This document shows positions 1 to 8,419 of a DNA stretch of 64,000 nucleotides, piece by piece; position 1 is the first letter of the stretch; each line of letters starts with the position of its first letter. The notes below the pieces were generated by a model. The model saw nothing but the letters and a program-made list of their open reading frames with translations. It was not told the origin of the DNA and did no database searches. Position numbers and translations under genes: made by a program. The DNA comes from IDS-8 sp035304345 (lineage in GTDB: Bacteria > Pseudomonadota > Gammaproteobacteria > Steroidobacterales > Woeseiaceae). The DNA is taken from the NCBI GenBank assembly GCA_035304345.1, contig DATGQE010000090.1, positions 15,198-79,197 on the forward strand, written 5' to 3'.

Positions 1-976
1 CGTCCTGCATGATCTTCACGGTGCTCGCGCGCACGCGTCCCCCGGTGTAGCGGTCGCGCAGCCGCTCGAAACCCTCGAGCTGCTCCAGGCCCTGCTCGCG
101 ATCCCACCAGAGCGACGCCACGACCCGGAGGTCGAGCTCGCCGCGCTGGTCGAGCGCGCGATAGGCGGCGAGGTCTTCCTCCTCGACGTGCGCGTCCTGG
201 ATGGAAGTGATGCCGTACGCGTTCAGCATGTCGATCGCGTACCGGAGCCCGTCGGTGCGGGTCTCGAGGTCGGCCGGCGGCGCGTGGCGCGCGACGAGGC
301 CGATCGCGCCTTCCTGCAGGCTGCCGAGTGGCTCACCGTCCGGCGCGCGGTCGATGATGCCGTCCTCCGGGTCCGGCGTCCCGGCATCGATGCCGGCGAT
401 CTCGAGCGCCCGGCTGTTGACCCAGGCGGAATGCCCGTCCGCCGACGTCAGCATGACGGGGCGATCGGGTACGACGCGATCCAAAAGCTCCTTGCTCGCG
501 TTCGCGCCGGGACCGAATACCGCCATCGACCACCCGCCGCCGAGGATCCATTCCTCGTCCGGGTGCTCGCGCGCGTACGTTTCGATCGCCTCGAGGTATT
601 CCTCCAGTGTCGTCAGCCCGTTCAGGTCGCAGGCACGGGCCTCCATGCCGCCGCCGATCGGGTGAATGTGCACGTCCTGGAAGCCGGGCAGCATCATGCG
701 GCGATCGAGGTCGACCACCCGCGTGTCGGGACCGACCAGCGCGTTCGCGCCGGCGTCGCTGCCGACGTAGACGATCCTGCCATCGCGGATCGCGACCGCC
801 TCCGCCCACGAGCGGCTGGCGTCCACCGTGTAGATGCTGCCGTTCGTGAACACCACGTCGGCGGGCCCGCTCGTCGTCCCCGCCTGCGGCTCGGACGCGG
901 TATCGCTGCAACCGGTGCCGATGACGGCGAGGAAGGCGAGGGACGCGGCGGCGAGCGGGGTTCGGAACGTGCGCAT
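1..976 (-). CDS. YtcJ-like amidohydrolase, lipoprotein (partial, C-terminus outside window)
   Basis: The leftward frame is open from an ATG at 976 to the window edge, giving about 325 residues of an amidohydrolase of the Amidohydrolase_3 (YtcJ) type. The N-terminus is a hydrophobic signal ending in a weak lipobox (IGTGC, Cys at about residue 23), so it is probably a periplasmic or membrane-anchored lipoprotein. The family N-terminal beta-domain follows (VVFTNGSIYTVD), then the metal-binding motif LPGFQDVHIHP at about residues 96-106 and the conserved EEWILGGGW and RPVMLTSADGHSAWVNS stretches. Members hydrolyse amide or imide bonds of unknown substrates, and nothing here identifies the substrate. 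It is divergent from the sulfotransferase gene at 1113. The C-terminal metal ligands cannot be checked. Confidence 0.88.
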   Translation of the reverse strand, partial: MRTFRTPLAAASLAFLAVIGTGCSDTASEPQAGTTSGPADVVFTNGSIYTVDASRSWAEAVAIRDGRIVYVGSDAGANALVGPDTRVVDLDRRMMLPGFQDVHIHPIGGGMEARACDLNGLTTLEEYLEAIETYAREHPDEEWILGGGWSMAVFGPGANASKELLDRVVPDRPVMLTSADGHSAWVNSRALEIAGIDAGTPDPEDGIIDRAPDGEPLGSLQEGAIGLVARHAPPADLETRTDGLRYAIDMLNAYGITSIQDAHVEEEDLAAYRALDQRGELDLRVVASLWWDREQGLEQLEGFERLRDRYTGGRVRASTVKIMQD

Positions 977-1112
977 GGCGGTCACCTTGTGAAACGTCGC
1001 GGGCGTGGAGGTTCGCGCGAGTTTAGCAAAGCGCAGGCGGCCCGGAGCGCGGCGGTTTTTCGCCGGCGCGCGATCGCGCATACTTGCGCGCACATAGTGA
1101 AACAGGACGCGC

Positions 1113-3122
1113 ATGGGCAGGCTTTCCACATCGAGAGGGCGCTTCGACGAAGTGCTGGAGCTCGTCAACCGCGGCGAGTACGGGCACGCGGAAGGCCTGT
1201 GCCGTGCCCTGCTGCAGAAGCACCCGGACGACGTCAACGTCGTCGGCCTGCGCGGCGCGGTGCTGATCAAGCTGAACCGGCTTGCCGAGGCGGAGAGCGC
1301 GCTCAAGGACGCCATCCGGCTCGCCCCCACGTTCGCCAAGCCGTACGAGGACCTCGGGCACGTGCTGCTCCAGCTCAGGCGACCGCAGGAAGCCGTCGAG
1401 GTGCTGCGCAATGCGGTGCGCCTCGACCCCACCCTCGAGCAGGGCTGGCTCAAGCTCGGCAAGGCCCTCGCGATGCTGGGTGCCGGCAAGGAGGCGGATG
1501 CCGCTTTCGAGAAGGCGTTCGCGCTGAACCCGGAGCGCCGGGATCTCGCGCTCGCGGCCGAGCACCACAAGGAGGGACGCGTCGAGGAAGCCGAGCGGAT
1601 CTACCGGCGCATCCTGCGCACGAACCCGAACAACGTCGACGCCCTGCGCATGCTGGGGCGGTTGGCCGCCGGTGCCCGGCGCCATACCGACGCGGAGCAC
1701 CTGTTTCGCCGCGCGCTGCGGCTGGCCCCGGGATTCACCGGCGTGATGCAGGATCTTGCCCGGCTGTTGAAGGAGCAAAGCCGGTTCGAGGAAGCGATCG
1801 AGCTCCTGGAGAAGGTGGTCGAGCTCGAGCCCGGCAATCCGCAGGCGCACTTCCAGCTCGCTTCCACGCTGGCGCCGGCATCGCACACGTACCGGGCGCT
1901 CGAGGAGTACGAGAGGGCCCTCGAGCTTTCGCCGCAGTTCCCGGGCGCGCGCCTCGGGCTGGGGCACGTGCTGAAGACCATCGGGCGCCAGGAGGAGGCG
2001 ATTGCCGCCTACCGCGAGTGCATCCGCCTGCGCCCGGACAACGGCGAGAGCTATTGGAGCCTCGCGAACCTCAAGACTTACACCCTGACGGACGACGACA
2101 TCGCGGCCATGGAGCAGCGGCTCGCGCGCACCGATCTCACGCCGCAGTCTCGCGCGAACTTCCTGTTCGCCATGGCAAAGGCGCTGGAGGACCGCGGCCA
2201 GTACGAGCGCGCCTGGGACTACTACGTGCAGGGAAACGCCCTGCAGCGCGCCGCGGAGAAGTACGACCCGGTGTCGACGGAGGTCGCCAACGACGCCATC
2301 CTCGAAGTGTTCGATCGCGAGCTCCTGGAGCGGAACGCCGGCGTCGGCCACCCCGACCCGGCCCCGATCTTCATCGTCGGGCTGCCGCGCTCGGGCTCCA
2401 CGCTGATCGAGCAGATCCTCGCGAGCCACAGCCAGGTGGAAGGGACGGCGGAGCTGCCCTATGCCGGGCGGGTCGCCACCTCGCTGAACCGCAACCGGGC
2501 CGACGGCATCAACTACCCGGAGGCGGTGCGCGAGCTGGCGGCGGAGCACTTCGAGGCGCTCGGCCGCGATTACCTCGAGCTCGCGCGGATTCACCGCGCG
2601 GAGGGGCGGCCGCGCTTCATCGACAAGATGCCGAACAACTTCCCGACGATCGGCTTCCTGCACCTGATCCTGCCCAATGCGACGATCATCGACGCGCGGC
2701 GGCATCCGCTGGACGCATGCCTGAGCTGCTATCGCCAGCTTTTCGCGAAAGGGCAGACCTTCACCTACGACCTGACGGACATCGGCGAGTACTTTCTCGA
2801 GTACCAGCGCGTCATGGATCACTGGCACGAGGTGCTGCCGGGCAAGGTACTGACGGTGCAGTACGAGGAGCTCGTGACGGACACGGAGGCGCAGGTCGCG
2901 CGGATTCTCGAGCATTGCGGGCTGCCGTTCGAGGAGAGCTGCCTCCGGTTCCACGAGACCGACAGGCCGGTGCGGACGGCCAGCTCCGAGCAGGTGCGCC
3001 AGCCCGTCTACACGCGCTCCATCGGCTTCTGGCGGCACTACGACGCGCAGCTCGGAGAGCTGAAGGCGGTGCTCGCCCCGGTGCTGCCGCGCTACGAGCG
3101 TTACCTCCCCGAAAACCTCTAG
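1113..3122 (+). CDS. TPR-repeat sulfotransferase (module 1)
   Basis: 669-residue protein with an N-terminal tetratricopeptide-repeat array (about residues 10-330, repeated A-x3-L-x-P units) and a C-terminal PAPS-dependent sulfotransferase domain. The 5'-phosphosulfate-binding loop is FIVGLPRSGSTLIEQIL at about residues 419-435. A conserved arginine/aspartate segment (ARRHPLDACLSCYRQ) follows near residue 530. There is no signal peptide, so it should act in the cytoplasm, where PAPS is available. TPRs usually bind a protein or peptide partner, but the acceptor is unknown. It converges on the propeller-like gene 3132-4055 with 9 bp between the stops. A clear paralogue lies at 27514-29541 in the same arrangement. 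Family assignment is firm; substrate is not inferable. Confidence 0.92.
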   Translation: MGRLSTSRGRFDEVLELVNRGEYGHAEGLCRALLQKHPDDVNVVGLRGAVLIKLNRLAEAESALKDAIRLAPTFAKPYEDLGHVLLQLRRPQEAVEVLRNAVRLDPTLEQGWLKLGKALAMLGAGKEADAAFEKAFALNPERRDLALAAEHHKEGRVEEAERIYRRILRTNPNNVDALRMLGRLAAGARRHTDAEHLFRRALRLAPGFTGVMQDLARLLKEQSRFEEAIELLEKVVELEPGNPQAHFQLASTLAPASHTYRALEEYERALELSPQFPGARLGLGHVLKTIGRQEEAIAAYRECIRLRPDNGESYWSLANLKTYTLTDDDIAAMEQRLARTDLTPQSRANFLFAMAKALEDRGQYERAWDYYVQGNALQRAAEKYDPVSTEVANDAILEVFDRELLERNAGVGHPDPAPIFIVGLPRSGSTLIEQILASHSQVEGTAELPYAGRVATSLNRNRADGINYPEAVRELAAEHFEALGRDYLELARIHRAEGRPRFIDKMPNNFPTIGFLHLILPNATIIDARRHPLDACLSCYRQLFAKGQTFTYDLTDIGEYFLEYQRVMDHWHEVLPGKVLTVQYEELVTDTEAQVARILEHCGLPFEESCLRFHETDRPVRTASSEQVRQPVYTRSIGFWRHYDAQLGELKAVLAPVLPRYERYLPENL

Positions 3123-3131
3123 GCTGCGCGC

Positions 3132-4055
3132 CTACGGGAAGGGGAAGGGCCAGACTTCCAGCCCGTGGATCGCGTTGCGAATGTCGAACGACAGGGTGAT
3201 CGTCAGCGTCGTTTTGACGCGCTGCAGGTCGTGGATCGCGATGGTCGAGGGCGAGGAGCCGGCGGCAACCAGGTGGTCGTCGAGCACGCAGAGCCCGCGG
3301 GCGAATGCCTGCCGCGCGATGCGCGGGTCGCCGAGCTCGCGGTGGGTCAGCAGGTGCTCCTCGTAGCGCGGAACGCGGAACGCGCACTCCGCCTGCGGCG
3401 ACACGAAACGGACGGCATCGGCCTCGGTGTCGTTGAACAGGATGCCGTCGCGGTGCGGCTGCGCGTTGTGCGTCCCGGGGGGCAGGGTCGCGACGCGGCG
3501 AATGTGGCGGCCGTCGAACTTGAGCAGCCCGCCCGCGCGCAGGCCGCTGAAGTACAGCCCCTGCTCCAGGGCAACGACGCTGTTCAGGTGCAGCTCGTTC
3601 GTCGGCGGCGGCCCGCTTTCGCCCGTCGGATCGAACGGCAGGCCGCGGTACCCGTCGCCGTGCCGGGAAACGTGCAGCCCCCAGGCGAAGCGGTTGCGGT
3701 CGAGATCGAAGCCGAGCAGGGAATCGAAACCGGTCGACGTGAGGTACAGCCGGCGCCTGAAGCGGCTGATCTCGTGGCAGTGCCTGAGGTACGGCGAGCG
3801 CCAGGAGCCGAGCTTCCGGAACTCCCGGTCCCAGGCGAACAGCTCGTCGCTGGCCGCGATGAAGATGCGGTCACCGTCGAACGCGATCCCCCGCAGGCCG
3901 CGGTCCCAGCCGCGCCCCTGCCAGTCGATGTCGACCGTGTTCCAGTCGATCGCCTGCACCACGCGCTCGCGTTCCAGGTCGACGAGGTAGACGCCTCCGT
4001 GACTCTCGCCCTGCCGGGTGCCGCGTACGACGGAGGTTGCAATCAATGCGGTCAA
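3132..4055 (-). CDS. Propeller-like conserved protein of unknown function, 307 aa (module 1)
   Basis: 307 residues with no signal peptide or membrane segment. The sequence has repeated short beta-type units such as GLRGIAFDGDRIFIAASDELFAW and RRLYLTSTGFDSLLGFDL, spaced as in NHL or strictosidine-synthase-like beta-propellers. I recognise no named family with confidence. Its paralogue at 29661-30584 has exactly the same length and shares long identical strings (SVVRGTRQGESHGGVYL, RNAIHGLEVWP). Both copies sit 3'-to-3' against a TPR-sulfotransferase and beside a TonB-dependent receptor, so a role in the same process is likely, for example ligand binding or a lactonase-like reaction. That role is inference. 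The gene is divergent from the receptor at 4256. Confidence 0.8.
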   Translation of the reverse strand: MTALIATSVVRGTRQGESHGGVYLVDLERERVVQAIDWNTVDIDWQGRGWDRGLRGIAFDGDRIFIAASDELFAWDREFRKLGSWRSPYLRHCHEISRFRRRLYLTSTGFDSLLGFDLDRNRFAWGLHVSRHGDGYRGLPFDPTGESGPPPTNELHLNSVVALEQGLYFSGLRAGGLLKFDGRHIRRVATLPPGTHNAQPHRDGILFNDTEADAVRFVSPQAECAFRVPRYEEHLLTHRELGDPRIARQAFARGLCVLDDHLVAAGSSPSTIAIHDLQRVKTTLTITLSFDIRNAIHGLEVWPFPFP

Positions 4056-4145
4056 GAATCGTCACCGGTGCCGGGGCTCGCCGTCCGGATATTGCCGTTG
4101 CCGGGTCGGCCCTTGAAAAGAAAAGAGAATTAAGCCCAGCGCCAC

Positions 4146-4175
4146 TGGAATTGCAATTCGCACCGGGTCTAGAAT
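4146..4175 (+). promoter_or_regulatory. Candidate sigma-70 promoter for the module 1 receptor
   Basis: In the 200-bp divergent gap, TAGAAT (4170-4175) matches a -10 box well. TGGAAT (4146-4151) lies 18 bp upstream as a weak -35. This would leave a leader of about 75 nt before the ATG at 4256. The area is locally AT-rich compared with its surroundings. Read by eye only. Confidence 0.35.
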
Positions 4176-4255
4176 CCAGCATCCACACATGTCGGAAAGC
4201 GCGGGCCTCGGGGTTCACATCATGGGACGCGCGCGTCCGAGTGCAGGGGGAGTTC

Positions 4256-6676
4256 ATGCCGAGCCGGGACACCGTCCAGACGTTCAACCGTAGTGCGCTC
4301 GCCGTCGCCGTTTCCGCCGCCTGCGGTACCGGCGTGCCGGCGGCACACGCCCAGCAGCAGCTCGACGAGATCATCGTCACGGCGACCAAGCGCGAAGCGG
4401 CGCTGGAGGACGTTCCGCTCGCGGTCACGGCGTTCACCGAGGACCAGATCGTCCGGCAGGGCTTCCGCAAGATCGACGATTACGTCGGGCAGATCCCGGG
4501 TCTCACGTTCAGCCGGCGCGAGCCCGGCGGCACCACGGTGCTGATGCGCGGCTGCACGATCTCCGGGCTGTCCTTCGGCGGCAGCTCGACGACCTCGATC
4601 TATCTCGACGAGCAGCCGATCACGATGGCCGGACGCGACCCCGACGTGCGCCTGGTCGACGTCGCCCGCGTCGAGGCCCTCAGCGGCCCGCAGGGCACGC
4701 TGTTCGGCGACGCGTCGCAGTGCGGGGCGCTGCGCATCATCACGAACAAGCCGGACACCAGCGCGTTCTCGGGCTGGGTCGAGGCCGGGCTGAGCCAGGT
4801 CGTCGACGGCGACACCGGCTACAACGCGAGCGCGATGCTGAACATCCCGCTCGCCGAGGATCGCGTGGCGCTCCGCCTCGTCGGCTTCCTCGAGGAGGAG
4901 GCGGGCTACGTCGACAACGTCCTCGGGCTCAGCCCGGGCGGCACCTTCGACAATGCCGACCTGGTCGAGGAGGACATCAACTCCGCGACGAACACCGGCG
5001 GCCGCGCGGCGCTGCGCTTCAACGCCACCGACGACCTCACGCTGGACCTGACGGCGATCTACCAGCGCCGGGAAGCGGACGGCTTCGGCGACGTCGACAT
5101 CGCGGACAATTTCTACGCGGGGCGCGAGATCGGCGAGCTGGAGCAGATCCGCTTCAACCGGGACTCCTGGGACGACGAGTGGTACCAGCTCGCGCTGACG
5201 GCGGAGGCGAACCTGGGCTTCGCGGACTTCGTGATCACCGGTTCGTACTTCACGCGTGAGACGCTCTACGAGGCCGACGCGACCTCCTACCAGTTCGCGT
5301 TCAACCAGCTCAACGAGCTGTTCCGGAGCGAAGCCCCCTATTACGACATCACGATCTACGACTTCGGGGGCGATCCGCGGGCTTTCGCCTACAACCGCGA
5401 GGAAACGGACATGTGGGCGGTCGAGGCGCGGCTCAGCACCCCGGCCGACTCGAACAGCCGCTGGAGCGGCATCGTGGGCTTCTTCTATACCCGGGAGGAG
5501 GGCCACACGCTGTTCTACGCGGGCAACGAGCAGTTCGACGAGTCGCCCGCGTTCGTGTATCTCAACTATCTCGCCGTCTATTACGACCCGAGCTTCCCAC
5601 TGCCCGCGCCGCCGTCCGGCGGCAACTGGTTCACCGGCGTGTACGACGGCACCTTCGAGCACATGGCGCTGTTCGGCGAGGTCGCCTTCGACGTCACCGA
5701 CGACTTCACCATCACCCTCGGCGGGCGTTTCTTCGACATCGAGCTCGACCGGACCCTGAAGCAGGGCTCCTTGTTCCCGCTCGGCACGGAGCCGGACTGC
5801 GAGGTCGATTTCTGCATCGCCGACGCGGTCGGCACGGCGGACGAGGACGGCTTCGTCCCGAAGATCACGCTGGACTACCGCCTGAACGACGACACGATGA
5901 TGTACGCCACGTACTCGGAGGGCTTCCGGCGCGGCGGGGCCAACGCGGGGCGCGCGAGCTCCATCTTCGGGCCGGGCAACGCGAACCACGCGTTCGAATC
6001 CGACACGATGAAGAACTACGAGCTCGGCCTCAAGGGCACGTGGGCGGACGGGCGCGTGCGGCTTTTCGCCACGGCGTACCACATGATCTGGGAAGACATC
6101 CAGCTCCAGGCCGAGGATCCGGATCCCAACATCTTCACGCTCGGCATCGTGAACTTCCCGGAGGCGGAGATCGACGGCGTCGAGCTGCAGTTCAACGTGC
6201 TGCCGGGCGAGGGCTGGGACATCAGCGGCACGCTCGGCTGGAACCGGGGCGAGATCTCGAAGGACGCGGTGCTGTTCGGGGAAACCGACGAACCGGTCAC
6301 CGTCACCGGCGGCACGCAACTTCCGATCATGCCCGACTGGAAGGGAAGCCTCGCGATCGAGTACCGCTTCGCCCAGGAATGGCTGGGCGGTGAGCCGTAC
6401 TTCCGCATCGACCACACGTACAACGGCGAGGCGACCAGCTCACTCGAGGGCATCCAGTCGATCGTGTTCGTCAACCCGGTGCGCATCCTCGATCCGTACC
6501 ACATCACGGACCTGCGCTTCGGCATCGATGCCGAAACCTGGAGCGCCGCGCTGTTCATCGACAACGTGTTCGACGAGCGGGCGGAGCAGTTCTACAACGA
6601 TCGCTGGGCGCAGACGCGGCTGTCGATCAACCAGCCGCTCACGTTCGGCATCACGTACCGGAGGCATTTCCAGTAG
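4256..6676 (+). CDS. TonB-dependent receptor (module 1)
   Basis: 806-residue outer-membrane receptor. The ATG at 4256 is chosen because AGGGGGAG lies just upstream and a signal peptide follows, ending near AHAQQQ; the open frame continues upstream without such support. The mature N-terminus carries DEIIVTATKREAALEDVP, typical of the plug-domain start, and the plug motif LSGPQGTLFG is at about residues 142-151. The C-terminal barrel ends in FGITYRRHFQ, with a near-terminal aromatic residue. It belongs to the CirA/OMR-type group without an STN domain. Its ligand is unknown. A paralogue of almost equal length lies at 30664-33087. It is followed after 14 bp by the hydroxylase-like gene at 6691 and is probably co-transcribed with it. 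Confidence 0.93.
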   Translation: MPSRDTVQTFNRSALAVAVSAACGTGVPAAHAQQQLDEIIVTATKREAALEDVPLAVTAFTEDQIVRQGFRKIDDYVGQIPGLTFSRREPGGTTVLMRGCTISGLSFGGSSTTSIYLDEQPITMAGRDPDVRLVDVARVEALSGPQGTLFGDASQCGALRIITNKPDTSAFSGWVEAGLSQVVDGDTGYNASAMLNIPLAEDRVALRLVGFLEEEAGYVDNVLGLSPGGTFDNADLVEEDINSATNTGGRAALRFNATDDLTLDLTAIYQRREADGFGDVDIADNFYAGREIGELEQIRFNRDSWDDEWYQLALTAEANLGFADFVITGSYFTRETLYEADATSYQFAFNQLNELFRSEAPYYDITIYDFGGDPRAFAYNREETDMWAVEARLSTPADSNSRWSGIVGFFYTREEGHTLFYAGNEQFDESPAFVYLNYLAVYYDPSFPLPAPPSGGNWFTGVYDGTFEHMALFGEVAFDVTDDFTITLGGRFFDIELDRTLKQGSLFPLGTEPDCEVDFCIADAVGTADEDGFVPKITLDYRLNDDTMMYATYSEGFRRGGANAGRASSIFGPGNANHAFESDTMKNYELGLKGTWADGRVRLFATAYHMIWEDIQLQAEDPDPNIFTLGIVNFPEAEIDGVELQFNVLPGEGWDISGTLGWNRGEISKDAVLFGETDEPVTVTGGTQLPIMPDWKGSLAIEYRFAQEWLGGEPYFRIDHTYNGEATSSLEGIQSIVFVNPVRILDPYHITDLRFGIDAETWSAALFIDNVFDERAEQFYNDRWAQTRLSINQPLTFGITYRRHFQ

Positions 6677-6690
6677 GCAGGGAACGGGCC

Positions 6691-7254
6691 ATGGATATCG
6701 GCGTGCCATTTCGGGAGCTCGGCCCGGTCGACGTCGAGCCGTTGCGCCGGGCGATTCTCGAGCAGGACGAGGCGGCCTGGGACGAGGAGCAGGTGCGCCA
6801 GCAGAGCTACGAGGTCCACAAGGAAACCCGCTCCATCGTGCTCGTCTTCACCGACGGCTCGGGCTGGCCGGAAATCGAGGTGCGCAAGGAGCCTGGCTGG
6901 GACCGGCTGGCGGAGGTGGCGGTGCCGCTGATGCACGACCTCATCGCGCGCCGCTACCCGCCGGGCGGCGCCATCATCCGGGCAATGGCGGCGAAGCTGG
7001 TGGCGGGCGGCAAGATACGGCCGCACCGGGATTCACATCCGTCCTTCCATCACGGGCATCGCATCCACGTGCCGATCACGACCAATCCGCGGGTGCGCTT
7101 CATCATCGACGGCCGGCCGTACCGCTTCGAGGTGGGGCAGGCGTACGAGCTCAACAACCAGCTCATGCACAGCGTGTCGAACAAGGGCACCGAGGACCGC
7201 ATCAACTTCATCTTCGATTACGTCCCGCCGGGGGTGCTGGGCCGCGCGGCGTAA
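6691..7254 (+). CDS. Aspartyl/asparaginyl beta-hydroxylase-family 2OG-Fe(II) oxygenase
   Basis: 187-residue protein of the aspartyl/asparaginyl beta-hydroxylase type. The cupin metal-binding signatures are visible: GGKIRPHRDSHPSFHHGHR (first His), NNQLMHSVSNKGTEDR (second His), and the arginine of EDRINFIFDYV, which would contact the 2-oxoglutarate carboxylate. Such enzymes hydroxylate a side chain of a peptide or protein, or sometimes a small molecule, using O2 and 2-oxoglutarate. It lacks a signal peptide and is probably cytoplasmic. It begins 14 bp after the TonB receptor stop, so it is likely in one transcript with it. Module 2 has no counterpart in this window. The substrate is unknown. 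Confidence 0.88.
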   Translation: MDIGVPFRELGPVDVEPLRRAILEQDEAAWDEEQVRQQSYEVHKETRSIVLVFTDGSGWPEIEVRKEPGWDRLAEVAVPLMHDLIARRYPPGGAIIRAMAAKLVAGGKIRPHRDSHPSFHHGHRIHVPITTNPRVRFIIDGRPYRFEVGQAYELNNQLMHSVSNKGTEDRINFIFDYVPPGVLGRAA

Positions 7255-7255
7255 G

Positions 7256-7450
7256 GGCGCGGACCGCGCGCGACCGATCGTGGCCCCAACCTCGACCACC
7301 GGCGGGACCGCGACCGGGGGAGGTCCTCTCGGCGCCGGACACGAGTACGTCCCTGTAGTCCTGCGGGCTCGGCATCCTAAGCCTCGCACGCCGCCGAGAG
7401 GACCTCCCCCGGCCACGGCCCCGCCTCCGTGGCGTGTTCGGTCGCGCGCG
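7256..7450. repeat. Intergenic repeat, copy 1, with a perfect 21-bp inverted repeat
   Basis: The 210-bp gap holds no gene. Arms at 7314-7334 and 7392-7412 are perfect reverse complements (21 bp, core GGGAGGTCCTCTCGGC) separated by 57 bp, so a transcript could form a long hairpin. The left half (7261-7342) is about three-quarters identical to 37861-37942. The right tail (7421-7450, CCGCCTCCGTGGCG then TTCGGTCGCGCGCG) matches 42321-42350 in 28 of 30 positions. It sits between convergent gene ends, so it may act in termination or RNA stabilisation. Confidence 0.75.
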
Positions 7451-7464
7451 CTGCGCGCGGCCGG

Positions 7465-8160
7465 TCAATCCAGCTCGATGTAGACGCGCCGGTTGTGGCG
7501 CCCTTTCTTCTCCACCTTGGTCACCGCGACCCGGCCGACCTCGCGAGTGGAGCGCAGGTGGGTGCCGCCGCAGGGCTGGAGGTCGACGCCCTCGATCTCC
7601 AGCAGCCGCACCCTTCCGGCCCCTTTCGGCGGCTGCACGGACAACGTGCGCACGAGCTCCGGCTGCGCTTCGAGCTCGGCTTCGCTGATCCAGCGGCAGC
7701 GGACCGGGTGATCCTCGTCGACCAGCGCCTGGAGCCGCTGCGTGACGGCCTCGCGATCGACCGCGTCCTGCATGTCGAAATCGAGCCGGCTGCGATCCGC
7801 CGCGATGTTGCCGCCCGTGACCCCGTAGCGCAGCACGGCACCGAGCAGGTGGAGTGCGGTGTGCATCCGCATGTGCCGGTAGCGGCGCTCCCAGTCGATG
7901 GCCGCGCGGACCGCCGTACCCGGCGCGGGTAGCGGGGCACCCGTGTCGGGCACGTGGCGAATGCCCGCTTCCCCGTAGCGCGTGTCGGCGATCCTGACGC
8001 TGCCGCCGTCCCATTCGAGCCTGCCGGAGTCGCCCGGCTGGCCGCCGCCCATCGGGTAGAACACGGTGCGGTCGAGCACGATGCCGTCGGGAGCCGCCGC
8101 GATCACGGACGCCTCGCATTCCCTGACGTAAGAGTCCTCGCGAAACAGTTCCTCGGTCAT
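7465..8160 (-). CDS. AlaX-like alanyl-tRNA editing protein
   Basis: 231-residue stand-alone editing-domain protein related to the alanyl-tRNA synthetase editing domain. It would deacylate tRNA(Ala) mischarged with Ser or Gly in the cytoplasm. The zinc motifs are present: HTALH near residue 100 and CGGTHLRSTREVG near residue 195. The N-terminal DRTVFYPMGGGQPGDSG segment is diagnostic. The ATG at 8160 is preceded by CCGGAGGCCGCC (GGAGG about 6 nt upstream), which favours it over an upstream extension to 8250. The neighbours do not suggest an operon. Confidence 0.93.
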   Translation of the reverse strand: MTEELFREDSYVRECEASVIAAAPDGIVLDRTVFYPMGGGQPGDSGRLEWDGGSVRIADTRYGEAGIRHVPDTGAPLPAPGTAVRAAIDWERRYRHMRMHTALHLLGAVLRYGVTGGNIAADRSRLDFDMQDAVDREAVTQRLQALVDEDHPVRCRWISEAELEAQPELVRTLSVQPPKGAGRVRLLEIEGVDLQPCGGTHLRSTREVGRVAVTKVEKKGRHNRRVYIELD

Positions 8161-8419
8161 GGCGGCCTCCGGTGATCGAGCGGGTGACTGTAGCGCCCGA
8201 CTGCGAGAGCGGCAATTCGTCACGGTCCCGCGGCAGCGAGCGAGGTACACTGCGTGCTGTGGCCGACCCGGGTGTCCCCGGCCCGGCCGAGTGCGACCGG
8301 CGACAGGCGACCGATGAAATTTCGAAGCCGGGCATTTACGTGCCGTCAGGGTGCAGTAATATCGGACTTTCGCCTGTCAGAACATGAGCCTGGACGGAAA
8401 ACGCCCGCGGGAATCCCGG

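Noticed and set aside
188..3199. Very long open frame (about 1000 codons) overlapping the amidohydrolase and sulfotransferase genes
   Set aside because: Its product is low-complexity Arg/Ala/Gly/Pro sequence without domains, whereas the real frames show clear families; long shadow frames are normal in DNA this GC-rich.
4189..4293. 34-codon frame overlapping the start of the module 1 receptor (possible peptide precursor)
   Set aside because: No ribosome site and it runs into the receptor coding region; module 2 has no equivalent.
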